In this document: piece after piece, positions 42,801 through 54,782 of the stretch | Position numbering within the stretch: the stretch's first letter is position 1 | How the letters are laid out: each line of letters opens with the position of its first letter | Source of the DNA: Symbiodinium sp. CCMP2592 | Taxonomy: Eukaryota; Sar; Dinophyceae; Suessiales; Symbiodiniaceae | Length of the DNA: 64,000 bases | Direction: 5' to 3' | NCBI GenBank assembly: GCA_905221615.1 | Contig: CAJNDT010000320.1 | Location: forward strand, 1 to 64,000 | Notes under the pieces: model-generated | Databases searched by the model: none | Told to the model about the DNA's origin: nothing | The model's input: only the letters and a program-made list of their open reading frames with translations | Translations under genes and position numbers: made by a program

Positions 42801-45032
42801 GAGTTCTGAATCCCGGAAACCAATGCCTACGGCGCATATGGCGACAAGGCACCATAAGATTTTAAACGATCTTGCTCTCCCATGCCCATCTCCAGAGACC
42901 GGCCAGGAGACTTCGAGTTCTCAGCCCAACGTCCAGCAGGAGAAGGAGGTGAACCCCGGTCCCGTGGCGAGCTGAGTGAGGTGTGCAGAGCATTTGCAGC
43001 ATTTGCTGTTTGGCATAAAGATGGCCCGATCCTTTTAGCACTCTGAATCTAAGACAAGGCAAATCCTGTTTTTCCACGATTGTGATTGGAAATGGGGCGT
43101 GCAACAAGTCAAACGCGACTGGGATGTCCTTCTGTGATCTGTTTGATAGGTTTAGATTTTGTGCTACCATTTTATCCTCTTATTCGCAGATTCCAGTATA
43201 CAGATCTGAAATCCAAAAATTTGCAGCCCCCCCGAAGTGCTTTAAAGCACACGGAATATACATGGGGAATACTGGAAGACAATGAAAAGTTAATTGAAGT
43301 TAGTTGTGAAACCACGGAACACGACTGCATGTAATGATCTGCCTGTTTCTCTTCGTTTACCCTGAGACTTGCGGTTTGTTGAGTTGTATACCACGCACTT
43401 CGAATTTCTTCTGGTCACATCCTTGGGTTTCTGATTTTGTCTTGGTGTTGTTCCCATACTGCTTTCATAGAGTTTACGCACGATGGGGCACCGCTGAGGC
43501 CGCCGGGGCCGCTGTTGCCACGGGCCCTGAAGGCCCTGAAGCCCGAGCTTGGGCTTCAAGCGGCGCGGGCGCCGTTCGCTGTCAGGGACCGACGTGCCCC
43601 AGAGGGAAATGTATCGTTACGATGCGCCGGAGCAAGACACGGCAGAAGCTGACCTCTTCAGAACGGGTTCATCTACGACATTTTGCGACCACTGGTTGCC
43701 TGGGCCTAGCCCGCCTTCACAATACGGCCAACGCATGCAAATCACCTCCACTTGTCATCCTCGCGGGGAGCAGTTCTGCCTTGGCCGTCAGAGATTCGGA
43801 TGCGAGGAGGGGCAGGGCAGAAGCTTCAAAACCAGAGACCTAGTGTGTGCTGGAGGTAGATCACTCTTGGCTGTTTTCTAGCAGAACTGACCTAAATGCA
43901 CTGTGGATACATGCTTTTTCTTAAACTCGGTGCCGCACCTGGGTCCTGTGTCTGTGGGTGCGCTCCTCTTGCAGACGTTGCTGTAATATGGATTTCGGCT
44001 TGCTTCTCTGTGAACTACCAACATGCGAGGGTTGTCCAGCCAGACATTTTGCAAGTTCGGACTTGGCTAAAGCGTCCAGGGCGGCTATTGCACAAGACCT
44101 CGCAACAAGACCAACCACACAGACAACCAGCTGTTGCTATGGCCCTGCTTAAGGGCAAGATCTGGTACAACGAAGCTTTCTCCGTTTCTTCGCATGTCGG
44201 TGCGCTTTCCAGTCGCTGTGAAGTCTTCACTCCTGTCCCATCAGCAGGTACTCCCAGGCTCTTACGTCGCCGTCGCTACAAGTGGTAGATGGGAGGCCGT
44301 CGCATCCGTTGCAACTCACTGAGGCGATTTTGGGCTTTGCTAATGTAGGTGGTCTCGGCACGCAGAGAAGTGAGTCAGTCGTCTTACAGTCTTTGTGTCA
44401 TCAGCAGCTTGTGCTGTCGCCTCTTTCCTGGAATTGGCTCAAAGACCTTGCCTTGGCTGATGGCTTCGTGATCCTCCTGTCGCGCTGCAAGCGCGCAGCG
44501 TGTGCGAACCCTGGTTCTCCATGTCCTAAGGCTGCAGACCGAACTCTCAGTGGTCTGTCTGAGGCATCCAAGACGTTGAACACACTTCTATGCAGGCAGG
44601 GGCATGGCCAAGATGGGTTTCGATCTTGGTTGCTTAGTCGTCAGGCAACAAATCGACGCTGCTGGCCGACTTGATGGCATTGATGGTGTGGTGGCTGCCC
44701 CTTGGCTGAGCAGGTTCCCCCGAACGACGACCAGTCTTGGACCTGCTCCGATACTGCGACACTGCCCTGCTAGCTGTCACGGCTCCAGGTTGCTGCTCTT
44801 CCCCGTCCCCACGCTGCAGAAGGCATCCGGGTTCTAGCTTACTTAGTCTTACTTGTGATTCAGCGCAGGGAGAGGATTCCGTGCCTGCGAGCCCTTTAGG
44901 TGTGGTATCCATCAGTGGATGATCAGATCGAAGGTTGCTATACAGCCACACGGCGGTTTTCAATGAAGTTCAGGCTGAACGTGGAGTACGGCCTGCGTCA
45001 CGTGCGCGCACGTGGGTTCAGTGTCCTCTGCA
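39841..45032. other. No supported gene
   Basis: Frames of 60-275 codons occur on both strands (longest 40749-41576), but no domain, signal peptide or coherent exon series was recognised. Short exons of host genes may be hidden here. Confidence 0.35.
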
Positions 45033-46480
45033 ATGCCAGCCAAGGGGATGTTTTATCTCAGGTTTCTGCCGATCTTGCTGATGATCACAGTGCTGCTAGC
45101 TGCGGTGGGAAGCTGCCTGCTCAGCGGCGTTGATTGATGCCACAGTGAACAGCTCCCTGCTCGGAACTGGTTTTGCAAGTCTCTCAGGCAATGTCCAAAT
45201 TGCTACCAGCTCGACACATCCTCCAACGCAGCCCAAGCATGTTTCTTTTTTGATTTGTGATCGTGTCCTGGAAAGAGTCCTCTGTGCAGGCAGTCACCTT
45301 AACCATCACCAACTGCCACTTCGTGAATGGTGTGGCTCTGACCGGCCAGGCAAGCTTCGGTTGCTAGTGGCGCAGCGTCATCGCTGTATCGTGCGAGGCT
45401 GTTTTCATGTACACCTTCTACAACACAGGTGCTGTTCGGGGTGGGGTCTCACCTGGACCGCCTGTTCACAGTACCTGAAGGTACTCGCTCGGCCTTTGTC
45501 AAAGATGGCAGTGGTGCTGGCGCACGGGAGTATTTCATCAGGCACTCCTTTGTCTCAAACTGTGCTACAGATGCCACGTTGTTGTGCGCTTCTGCGCATT
45601 GGGTCCCGTTTCTTCAAGTCTTGTTGAGTATCCAATTTGCCGTCGGTCTGCTACGTCTTCCAGGCCCATGGGCCAGGGCGATGCGGGTACAACTTGCATG
45701 TGCAAGGCACGGCACGGCGAAAAGCAGCGACAGGCGACAAGCAACGGTTTCTTTACTAAGCGGCCTTGCGAGGATGGCGAGTTGGCCTGCAGCGCCGACA
45801 CTCCCGAAGTGCTGAAGGTGACTGCCAGTGGCGGTTCACCCGGTAACCTTCGAGAGTGTGTGGACCCTTCCTACTCAAGAGTTGCAAGGCTCAACAGAGC
45901 CCAGCACGGAGTGCACAACTTTGTCGGGCACGCCGCTGACGACCTCATCTCAGAATCTTCAGCAGGGTCGCTCTGTATATGAGTAGTTGGTGAGCGAGCT
46001 CTCTGAGGCTGGACCTAAGCACAACCGCCTGCAACTCACGGTACTGTCCCACATGCTCCACGGCCATGTTAAGAACCTAGCATGGTTGTTCGCTGAGCTT
46101 GGCAGATTCAAACGCCCCTGCTTCATTGACAGGCTTTACCATGGACACGACTGCAACCGGTTCCGACATGACGCTCACACTTTCGTGCAATCCCCGGATC
46201 GATAGGTTCAGATGCCGCTCGAGAGAGCGTCATCGTAACACAGTACACCATAGTACACCGAGGAACTGCGACTACTACATGGGCCACCATCTATCCTCAA
46301 ACTACGTCATCAAGTGAGCCGTTCTCGCATTGAGCGGTTTGATAAGGAGATGCATTTTTTTCTGGAGAGATTACTTCTGACGAGGTACGACTTCTACAAC
46401 TTCGGCACTCATTCAGCCACACCAGCTTGTGACTGCAAATTCTATAGCTGTTGTGTTGCAGCTCGAGCCAGGTCACCCTG
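45033..46480 (+). CDS. Possible secreted beta-helix-like protein, fragments only
   Basis: The ATG at 45033 gives a 34-codon frame whose core is a signal peptide or anchor (LRFLPILLMITVLLAAVG). Downstream, in different frames, are short pieces of the N-C-x-F-x-N type seen in parallel beta-helix surface proteins: TLTITNCHFVNGVALTG near 45300, RHSFVSNCATDAT near 45540, DFYNFGTHSATPACDCKFYSC near 46390. Exon joins could not be worked out, so the gene model is speculative. Confidence 0.2.
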
Positions 46481-49400
46481 GGTGACGGGTCGGTGGACTA
46501 TCAAATGTCGCGTGGGCCTTGGGAGGAAAAGTTTGCAGCGTCACCGCCGGACAGCTACAGCTGCAATTTCTGCCCAATCGAGGTTTGGCAGTTTCGGCGC
46601 ATCCGCAACCCACTGCGCCTGCCTTGCTGGAACGCTTTGGCCTCAGCAGCTGCTGTCAGCTGCTTCTGCACTCGCCGACTCTCTCCTGTGATCCAAGGCT
46701 GAGATGCGATGCAGGTGGATCATCTGGAAGCATTCTGGGAAACCTCGAAGTTTCCGGCCGCCGCCTCAAACTTCGAACAGGCCGAGTTAGTCCAGTCTCG
46801 GTCTTTTCTATTGCCCCGCTTAGGCTATGTGTCCGTCTTGAGCCTGCTGCTCAGAGCCAGGATGCATGAGCCCAGCTGTTTGCATTGGTCGACATGCTGC
46901 CCAGGCTATTCGAGGGTCGGCAAATCTCCACCCGTCTCAGACTTCTCTGCGCTCGGTGCATCTCTCTTTGTGCAAAGCTTTGCAAGGCAAGCCCATCACT
47001 GTTGGACTGCTTGAAAGGGCTCTGCCGCCAATCCTTGAGCCTTTGCCTCTCTTTGAGGTCGGAAACTTCCCCTCCTGCCTCCAGTGCTGCCAATGCCCAA
47101 GACTAGAAGCCTGGGGTGTCTGAGAATCGCTTCGGCCGCCTCGAGACCCAAGGCCACTTCGGAGCCTTCCTCGCCGGTGCACAGCCGAAACCTGAGTGGC
47201 TCAGGCACTCCTACCACTGACACAGCTGAGAGCACGTCGAGCTCAGGTTTAAGCAAATTTGCACCCTCGCCTTCGGCGCGGTCTCTTGCACGCCTTGACC
47301 CTGCTGCTTCGCTCCTGGGGATCGTGCAGCTGGATCCCTCGCTGCTAGCTTAGACCAGAGCCTGAATTGTGGGCAGCTTGAGCCTGGTAGTCTGTCGGCT
47401 AGCAGTGGCTAGTGTCGTTACCAGGTTGCCAGCTCCTAACCCTGTGGATGCCGGGTCGACTTCATCCCTGCGAAGTTTTTCCTGCACAGGCCTAAGGGGA
47501 AAGCCCCGCCGTGATGCTTTTTGGGGCCGTGATGCATTCAGTTGAGCTGTGTCTGGTTCCTCTGTGACGCACGTATCCCCAAGGAATAGGAACGTTCGTG
47601 GAGCGGCGTCTTGTAGAGAGAACCTAGGCCTTGGACTTTCAGCCTCGGTGCCTTCTGGCGCATCTGCGGAATCCTCGCTGATGCTGCAAAGTGCTGCCCG
47701 TGCTGCCCCGAGCTTGCGCGACACCGGTCCAGCGACCCCGTGAAGTCCCTCTAAGGTGCTGGGTCAGCTTTGGCGACGTTCGGCTCCATGGGATTAGGCT
47801 GGCTGACACTGCTTGCAAGAAGTAGCATGGCGATGACTTGAATACGTGGTTGTTAAATGCCGGAGCATATGCAGGCTTTTTGCCTCTGGTGGCGGATTTT
47901 GTCCAGCGTGGCCCTCAGATCTTGAGTGCGATGCAGTTTATAATCAGGTGTATGAGCAGCTCATGCCCTTCAGACTTCCATTCAAGCTTCTGGAATTTCT
48001 TGGTCTAATTCTGCAAGTGCAGGGGCACACCAATATGTACCATGTGAAGGCCAAACGTTTTGAATCCCGGTGACACCCGACTAAACTGTTTCGCCAAGTC
48101 GTCTGTCTCGCATCGTAGAACCTGCTGCAATATCCGACATAGGCTGTAAGTCCAGTCAGAGTCAGGGAGGATGTACAGTAACTGGATGCTGATCCAAGGT
48201 AGGTCCATGATCGTGGTTGACATAGTGAACTCTGAATGACTAGCAGAATTCCTCCCGACGGCTTGGCCTTGCCGGTTGGTGGGAAGGTCCACGCTGGTGT
48301 GGGCCTTCGAGATGCAAAAGGTGGCATGAGTGAAACGAATACCTCAAGAAGGTTACATGAGCAAAGGATCTTACGTTGGGGGCTTTGGGAGCCTCCTGCC
48401 TGTGTTCCGGAAGAGCTTTCTTGTGAGATCCTTGCACTTGCTCTGGCCTTGTGGGCATTAGAAACGTGAGAACCCTCCGAAAGCGAAAGGAGGCCGGCTC
48501 TTATCTTCAATCCTTAAGCAGGAAGACACCAAAAGGGTTCCTGAAAATGTGTTGCACTGCTGTCTCCCGTGTCTCGTGCACTAGTCTGGTCGTGCTCACG
48601 TAGGCGAACCCAAGCAGAGCACGAGAAGCAAGCTGGTATACGGCAGAGTCAAGGAGGCTTTGAAGTGGCGTGGAGGCACAAGGTTTCGATGCTGGAGCTT
48701 GAAGAAAATCGACAGGTTCCGGAGTGAGGTCAAAGAGTGCTCCTCTTGGTGGCGGATTCGGCTTATGTTTTCGTTTTGGGTTCCAATGCTGACCAGGATG
48801 TTTGCATTGTGTTTTTTTTGAGTTTCCTGTTTCCAATCTGCGAGGGCCGAGCAAGCAGGCAAGCAAACAAGCAACTAACGCCGAAATCTGAAACCCTATG
48901 CGGACCAAGCCTCAAACCCTCCGTTCGGGCTAGCAGCCCGGAGCGATCCAGAGTGAGACTTTTGATTTTTAGACCTAGCTTGGGCTGGTAGAGTAGCAGC
49001 ATTTCGCACTAAATCAATACATTCCCGGAACCCACACCAAAACGTTGCAGCCTAAAACCCCGTGATGCCAGCGTACATCCCCAACAGTGATAGAGCACCA
49101 TGTCGACAACGACGCCCACAACGACCAAAACGACTACAAAGACCATAGCGACCACAACCGAAACGCCCAAAACGACCTCAACAACCACGACCACGCCACA
49201 AAGTTTTGCCGCTTTGTCTGCAGAGATTTCAGTGTTTACAGGGGATCATTCTGCACCGGTTCCCCTCATGTACTGGCGGCATTGAACGTTGCACAAGTAC
49301 CTTTGCCGCAATGTTTCCGCACCGTATAGGTCAGCCGCAATGTTTTCGCACCGTACAGGTCAGTTCAAGCATGTTCAGGACACCGCGAAAAGACTGCTCG

Positions 49401-49900
49401 ATGTACTGGCCTTTCGCGGCCAGTACAAGGCGAATCTATCGGCTTTGGCAGTGTATCGCGCTTTCCGAAGGACGCGTTCGCAGCAGAATTGTGTAATAAA
49501 TGGGACATGAACGCAGATTGTGCAGCATACCACCGCTGGAAAGGGATATAGTTGCAACTGGCAAGGCAACGGATAATCAACAGCAAAACGCACCAATAAA
49601 CATAATCTCGCGACACATGTTTTGCTCATGAAAGGTTGGAGCTTCTTTTGCTATCGCGCAGTTTCGCGCAAGCAGGTGCCGGAAGAGTTCCAGCATTCCA
49701 TTCACTACCCAAAGTGTCTTGCGCATCTTTGTTTGCCTGTCCAGGCTTCCCTGCATCAGCGCCGCGATTTTTCCATCCAGATGCTCTGATGCTGCTGCAT
49801 GGGATGCTCGGCTTTGAGATCCTCTGCGGTGTGCTCCGTACAGCCATTTGTTTATGTGGGGCCATTTGCGATTGGCAAAACTTGCCATCAAGGATGAATT
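46481..49900. other. No supported gene; Thr-rich repeat at 49100-49200
   Basis: Low-complexity Ser/Leu-rich frames. 49100-49200 is an ACC/ACA-rich stretch that reads as a Thr-rich, mucin-like peptide (MSTTTPTTTKTTTK...) in one frame; this may be a simple-sequence effect. No recognised domains. Confidence 0.35.
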
Positions 49901-52900
49901 GATGTGGTACATCAGTACCTGCCTCTGGGTGCCAGTGCATGGGCTTTTCTGTTATGGTTCTGGATTCTTTAAAGTGGAAGCCTCAGAGATCGAAGCATCG
50001 AAATCGTTGAACGACTGGCGAATGCTTCTGCAATCAGATTGGGCTTCCCGCCTGTGTTGCAAGCATTTGGGCGGCTGGGCGTGGCTTTTGCAGTGCCAGG
50101 CCAGATTGAGGACCTCGGTGCCTGCATTGCAAGCCTGCGCGAGAGTGCAGTGCAGGTCTCACCAGCCTCGATTTGCCAACTTCCTCGCAGAGCTTTGCGG
50201 GGCTTGGATTGCTGCCACTTCTATCTGGAGCTGCACGGTCGGACCCTTGCAGAATGAGACACGGCATTCATTGCAGCAATTCTCTGATCTCAGGCTTGGA
50301 TCTCCCGTGCTTGCTTTGGGTGTGACTTGGCTCGGTCTGCCAACGCTCCTTCGGAGCCTTGCTCGAATCGGCAAGGGCCCCGGCACCGAAAACACCGAAG
50401 GAACTGTTCGAGTTCGTCGGTTCGTTGGATGTCCTTTGAATGTGGTTGTGAGGTCTTCCATTATTAGCCTGCCAATCTTCACAGCCGCTGACTTTGCAAC
50501 ACAGGTCTTTGTAATCATTCCTGACGCTTCATTTACTTCTTGTGAGTCCATCGGTCATGCTGCAGCATCGCCTTTCTAAGTCTCGAATTCGTCATGCTTT
50601 TACGGTCACTTGCCAAACCTGATGCAGCATCGTTGGTCCGCGGCTCAGGGCAGCTCTGTGTGTCTGATGCTTGTCTTCGCATCTCGCTTGGCTTGTATTG
50701 TAATCCAGGTCCTGGGATGCGCGCATCTTGGCTCCTCGCTGCTGCTCCGCAGTCTGTTGCATCCTGGGCCGGTATCTCAACACTTTCTTTCGAGGAAGTG
50801 GCCAGCTTCAGACATGTCTGCACAGCGTGCTTAATCAGGCCGTTTTTGCTGCTTGTCGGCTGCGGTCGACCAGGTGTTTACTTATTGGCACCTTGGTGAT
50901 TCATAGTTCCATGCTGACCATGCAATGCAAGCACCGGTCTGGTTGTTTCGAGGTCTTCGGCGATGTCAAGCTCGACTCGTCACCTCTTTTGCGAAGCTTT
51001 GCTCGAGTTGGCTCTGCACTTCTCGTGCGCTGACCTTACGGTTGCTGTGAAATTTATAAGGTTGCAGATGGAGAGGTAGTTGCACGCATCAGATTGGAGG
51101 CTTGATCTCCTCCATCCCGGGCTTCCTATGCTGCCGCATAGCTCCGTCAAAACCGAAGCACCTTCGCCAGTGCCAGAGCCCTGGACAGGAGAGCGTCTGA
51201 GGTGCAACCCGAGAGTAGCCTCGTCTCGCCAGGTCCAGTGCCACGCGAATGGGGACCTTGCCGCCGGCCCTTGACTTCGTCCATTCAGGCACAGGGGCCC
51301 GGCGGGGTCTCATCGTAAGCCCTTGCTGCCACAAACCCACGTCATGCTACTCGTAGCGTCGTAGCGCTGGCTGCAGGTTCTTCTCTGCCGATCCACGGGG
51401 CGGTGAAGCAAGGCGGTGCCCGCCTTGGCCAACATCTCTTTGTGAAGAAGTGAATCATGACCGAAGCGAAATGATGTGTTTTGGGGTCTTGGTGTTTCGA
51501 TAAATGTATCAGTTCTGGATTCATGCTTATGATGTTTCGGGACCGTCTCGATTGCTATCCGGAGACTCAGAAATCATTGGTTTTTGGCTTCTAGGGGGCG
51601 TCTCGTGGAATATGTTCATTCTCGATTTCTGGTGTTTCTGTTTGGGAATTGTCTTGGCAACGCTTTGTGCAGAGTCTGGAAGCCAAGAAGTGGCTGTCTG
51701 AAGAATTTGGAATCTTGTCATTTTTCAGTGGCAATCTCGAGAGATGGCTCTCTGACAACTATGGAGAATCACCAGAACTTGTTCCATTCTGAGTTTCTTT
51801 GTTTTGGGACTGTCTCTCGCAAGCTTTGTTCTTGTTTGAGTTTCTTTCCAGTATCTCGCGAAAGGTCTTCACTCTGTGCCCGTTGAATTTGTTGCAAGGG
51901 TTATCTCATAAGCGGTTCCAATCTGGGCTTGTGGATTCGCTTAGGTTTTGGGATTGTGCCGTGACAATGTGGGTTGTTTGATGCTACTAGGAGGTGTTTA
52001 GTGGAATAGTTCCAGTCTGAATCATGGGTGTTGGATTTTTCGGAATATGCTTTCCGAGGAGATTATGCAGCGATCGGTACGTGATAGCTGAATCTAAATG
52101 GGCTTATGGCCCTGGGCATTGTGTTTGAACAGATTTGTTCTTTACTGTATGTGCTTCTCTGCGTGATGTACTTATTGTTATATGTTCTCACTATTAGAAG
52201 GGCTCTCCGGCTTTCTCCTTAAAGCTGCAGGACACAGGAGCAGCTTCTTAGCTTTCCACAGATAGACAAGCTTTCTAAGTCCAGTTGGTAAGACACAGAG
52301 CCAGTGGTATTTGAAGTATTAAGATGTTCCAGCTCTTCAACTTTCCTCACATTTAGAGCTGACCTTGTTTTCGATTTTGGGGAGTTTCAGGTTGTATTTC
52401 TTATGCTGGCACAATCGACATTTGCCGCATGAGGCTTCACATGCTTTTCACGTCGCAAGTGAATAAAGACAAGTGTGTGTGTGTGTGCCTCAGCTCACCG
52501 TAAATACCTTAGAACGTGAAGTTCGTGCTTGCAGTCGCAAGGCACGCATCGTTGGAGAGCGGTGTGTGTGTGTGTGTGAACCTCCCTAGCACATGGGAGC
52601 AGAGGGTCACTCCCATATCTGCTGTCGCCAACATGACATGCTTTTTGACTGTTGGTATTTCCAACAATTGCAGAAACATGGTTTTCTGGCAGAATTTGAT
52701 GCAGAGGGACACAGCATGTCACTGGGACTGTGTCCAACGAAGCACCAGTGACATGGGAAGAGAGGACTGATCACCCTCTTGTACCTGCATAGCTGGGGCC
52801 AATGTGCCAGCAAGATTAGAGGGCCTTGTGCCAAGATTAGAGATTTACTTTGCCACAGTTGTCGGTTGAAATTACAGTCAGCATTTGCAACGTGCCTCAC

Positions 52901-53900
52901 TCTTCTTCTCTCTCGCCTGTGCTCTTGCCCTTGGCCGAATCTATCAGTGTGTGTGTGTATGTCAGAAACATGCTCATGCACATATACATACGTAATCATA
53001 TGTCATATGTATGTATATGAACATGCACAGGCAGATGTAGATGTAGATGTCGATGTACACGTATATGCCGTATATGTATATGTTTGCGGTCCCAAAGCTG
53101 CGAACAGCTGGCAGCACTGAGGAGCGGTGCAGAGCCAAGATCTGGCAATCGTCGGCTTTGGCACCATAGGCAGCTATCCCCCTGTGACAGGCCTGGCCTC
53201 TTAGGGTTTCAGGGGAGGCGTGACCTTAGTGTCTAAAACTCGCATTTCGCTTCTTTAAGCTCTGGCAGAGTACGGGGGTGGCCTGACTGAGTTCAGTTCA
53301 AAGGGTAGTTGAGGGTTTCCGCGATTCGAAATCAGGTGAAGACTTCCGGGATCTGGGGTATAGACTTCAGTAACAAAGCCCGGACTGCTGACGTTTCGCG
53401 CGCAGCGTTTTTGCATATTTTGTCAAGCAGTTACTGCTGGAGAAGTTCATGCCACAAGAGATGGAGGCTATACGCAATTGGCATCGTCCCTGTCCGTGAA
53501 GTCTTTTGCCAGGCCGGCCGGGACCTTCGGCAATGCTTGGGTGGTGTTTTGTGCGTCCTGGCAAGGCTTGGGCTGCCGTTGCTGGCTCTCGGCTTTTCAA
53601 GTGCTGAGTTGCCACCAGCACTCCAAAGCAAAGCGCTCAGCACATAGATTCTCACGTGCTTTTGCCCGACCTGCTGAATACGACTTCGAGGCATGGCACG
53701 CTCAAGCTCGCCTTCTTCAGCGTTTCGACGAGCCTTTCTGACACACTTTTCATTGAACTTGTCAGATCTTCCGCCGAGGCTTGCATGTTGGCAGGCATAC
53801 CTGGGGGCATCATTGCTTGCCCCTGACAGCACCCGTGCTGGCATGTTGCCGCTGCTTAAAACTTTTAGCAGGCCCGGCTTTGCACAGCGCGGATCTTGAG
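49900..53900 (+). repeat. Degenerate LRSxARxGS-type repeats and diverged array exons
   Basis: Translated pieces share a loose pattern of LLRSxARxGSxLxV and LGSSLLLRS: TLLRSLARIGKG near 50350, LRSLAKPDAASLV near 50600, LGSSLLLRSLLHPG near 50730, PLLRSFARVGSALLV near 50990, SVKSFARPAGTFG near 53500. From memory, similar repeats are common in predicted symbiodiniacean proteins. 51380-51460 contains an exon-like stretch (LPIHGAVKQGG) and 53128-53210 a stretch (QSQDLAIVGFGTIGSY) that are diverged copies of parts of the tandem units at 54783-64000. This looks like an older, decayed member of the same family. 51500-52060 also has loose repeats of GTTCCATTCTGAG...TTTTGGGA. Confidence 0.45.
52466..53075. 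repeat. Microsatellites (GT/TG and TATG/GATGTA)
   Basis: TG runs at about 52473-52486 and 52563-52579. 52945-53080 has a TG run followed by TATGTATATG and GATGTAGATGTAGATGTCGATG motifs. The Asp-Val and Tyr-Val repeats in one frame follow from the simple sequence. Confidence 0.8.
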
Positions 53901-54142
53901 ATGTGAGCTGTCACACGGCTTGCAGATGTGGTGCTTCAGTGGCTGTTCCGGCAGCCGCCTCAGTGCGTGGCCTCCTGCAGGCTGAAACGATTGCTTGTGA
54001 TATGTGCTCGGAGAGGGGGCATATCGAAACGGTTGACATGCCTAAGTTGACAAGCCTTGTTGCTATAATTTCTACTGGTACACTCAAAGATGACGATTCT
54101 GAGTTTATGATGACGAAGCTGATAATGATGTTGCTGCTGATG

Positions 54143-54500
54143 CTATGCTGCTGTTTTTGATGATGATGATGATGACGACGACTCTCGTCATGGCTACAGT
54201 ATTGCAATCACCACCGCACCTCTCCAATTCTCTGCCACTGTCATCGCCACTGCGATGTGCAAGGCATGGCTGAATGTTCGGCGGCTCCCTTGGCATCGAG
54301 CCTCTTCCCGCTTTTTTTGCATGATAACGCTTTCTGACCTGGGGGGGCGCATGGCGACTTGGCATACCGGAGCTGGCCGGAGGCATGGGCCAAAGACAGA
54401 GCTACCCCATGCTCCCTCACCGCAGTCAACACCACCACCACTGCACCCGCCACCGCCACCGCCACCGAAACCACCACCACCTCCACCACCATCATGAACA
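54143..54500. repeat. GAT and CCA/CCG trinucleotide repeats
   Basis: 54158-54183 is a GAT/GAC run. 54420-54495 is a CCA/CCG-rich run that reads as Pro-, Thr- or His-rich in the three plus frames and as Gly/Val-rich on the minus strand. No gene is supported around them. Confidence 0.8.
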
Positions 54501-54782
54501 ATCCGAAAAGGCTCACGGAGTGGCGGTGCAACCCAACAAAAACGTGCACGCACCTAATTTGCCAAGGAGCTGACGAGGACGACAGCAGAGCCAACCCGAA
54601 GAGCCTTAAGGTGCTGTGATCGTGGGTGATGAGTGACACGGCTTGGCGACGGAGAATGCCAAAATTAAGCTGGTGCTGCCGAGAACGGGCGTGAAGCCAT
54701 GATTCTCCTGAGTAAGGCCACGAGTTACAGGACAGTTAGTGGATATATAATGCTCTAGTGACCACACTGGCCTAGGACTCGA

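Noticed and set aside
49100-49285. Thr-rich mucin-like gene
   Set aside because: Simple ACC/ACA sequence with an equally open neighbouring frame; no signal peptide or conserved end.
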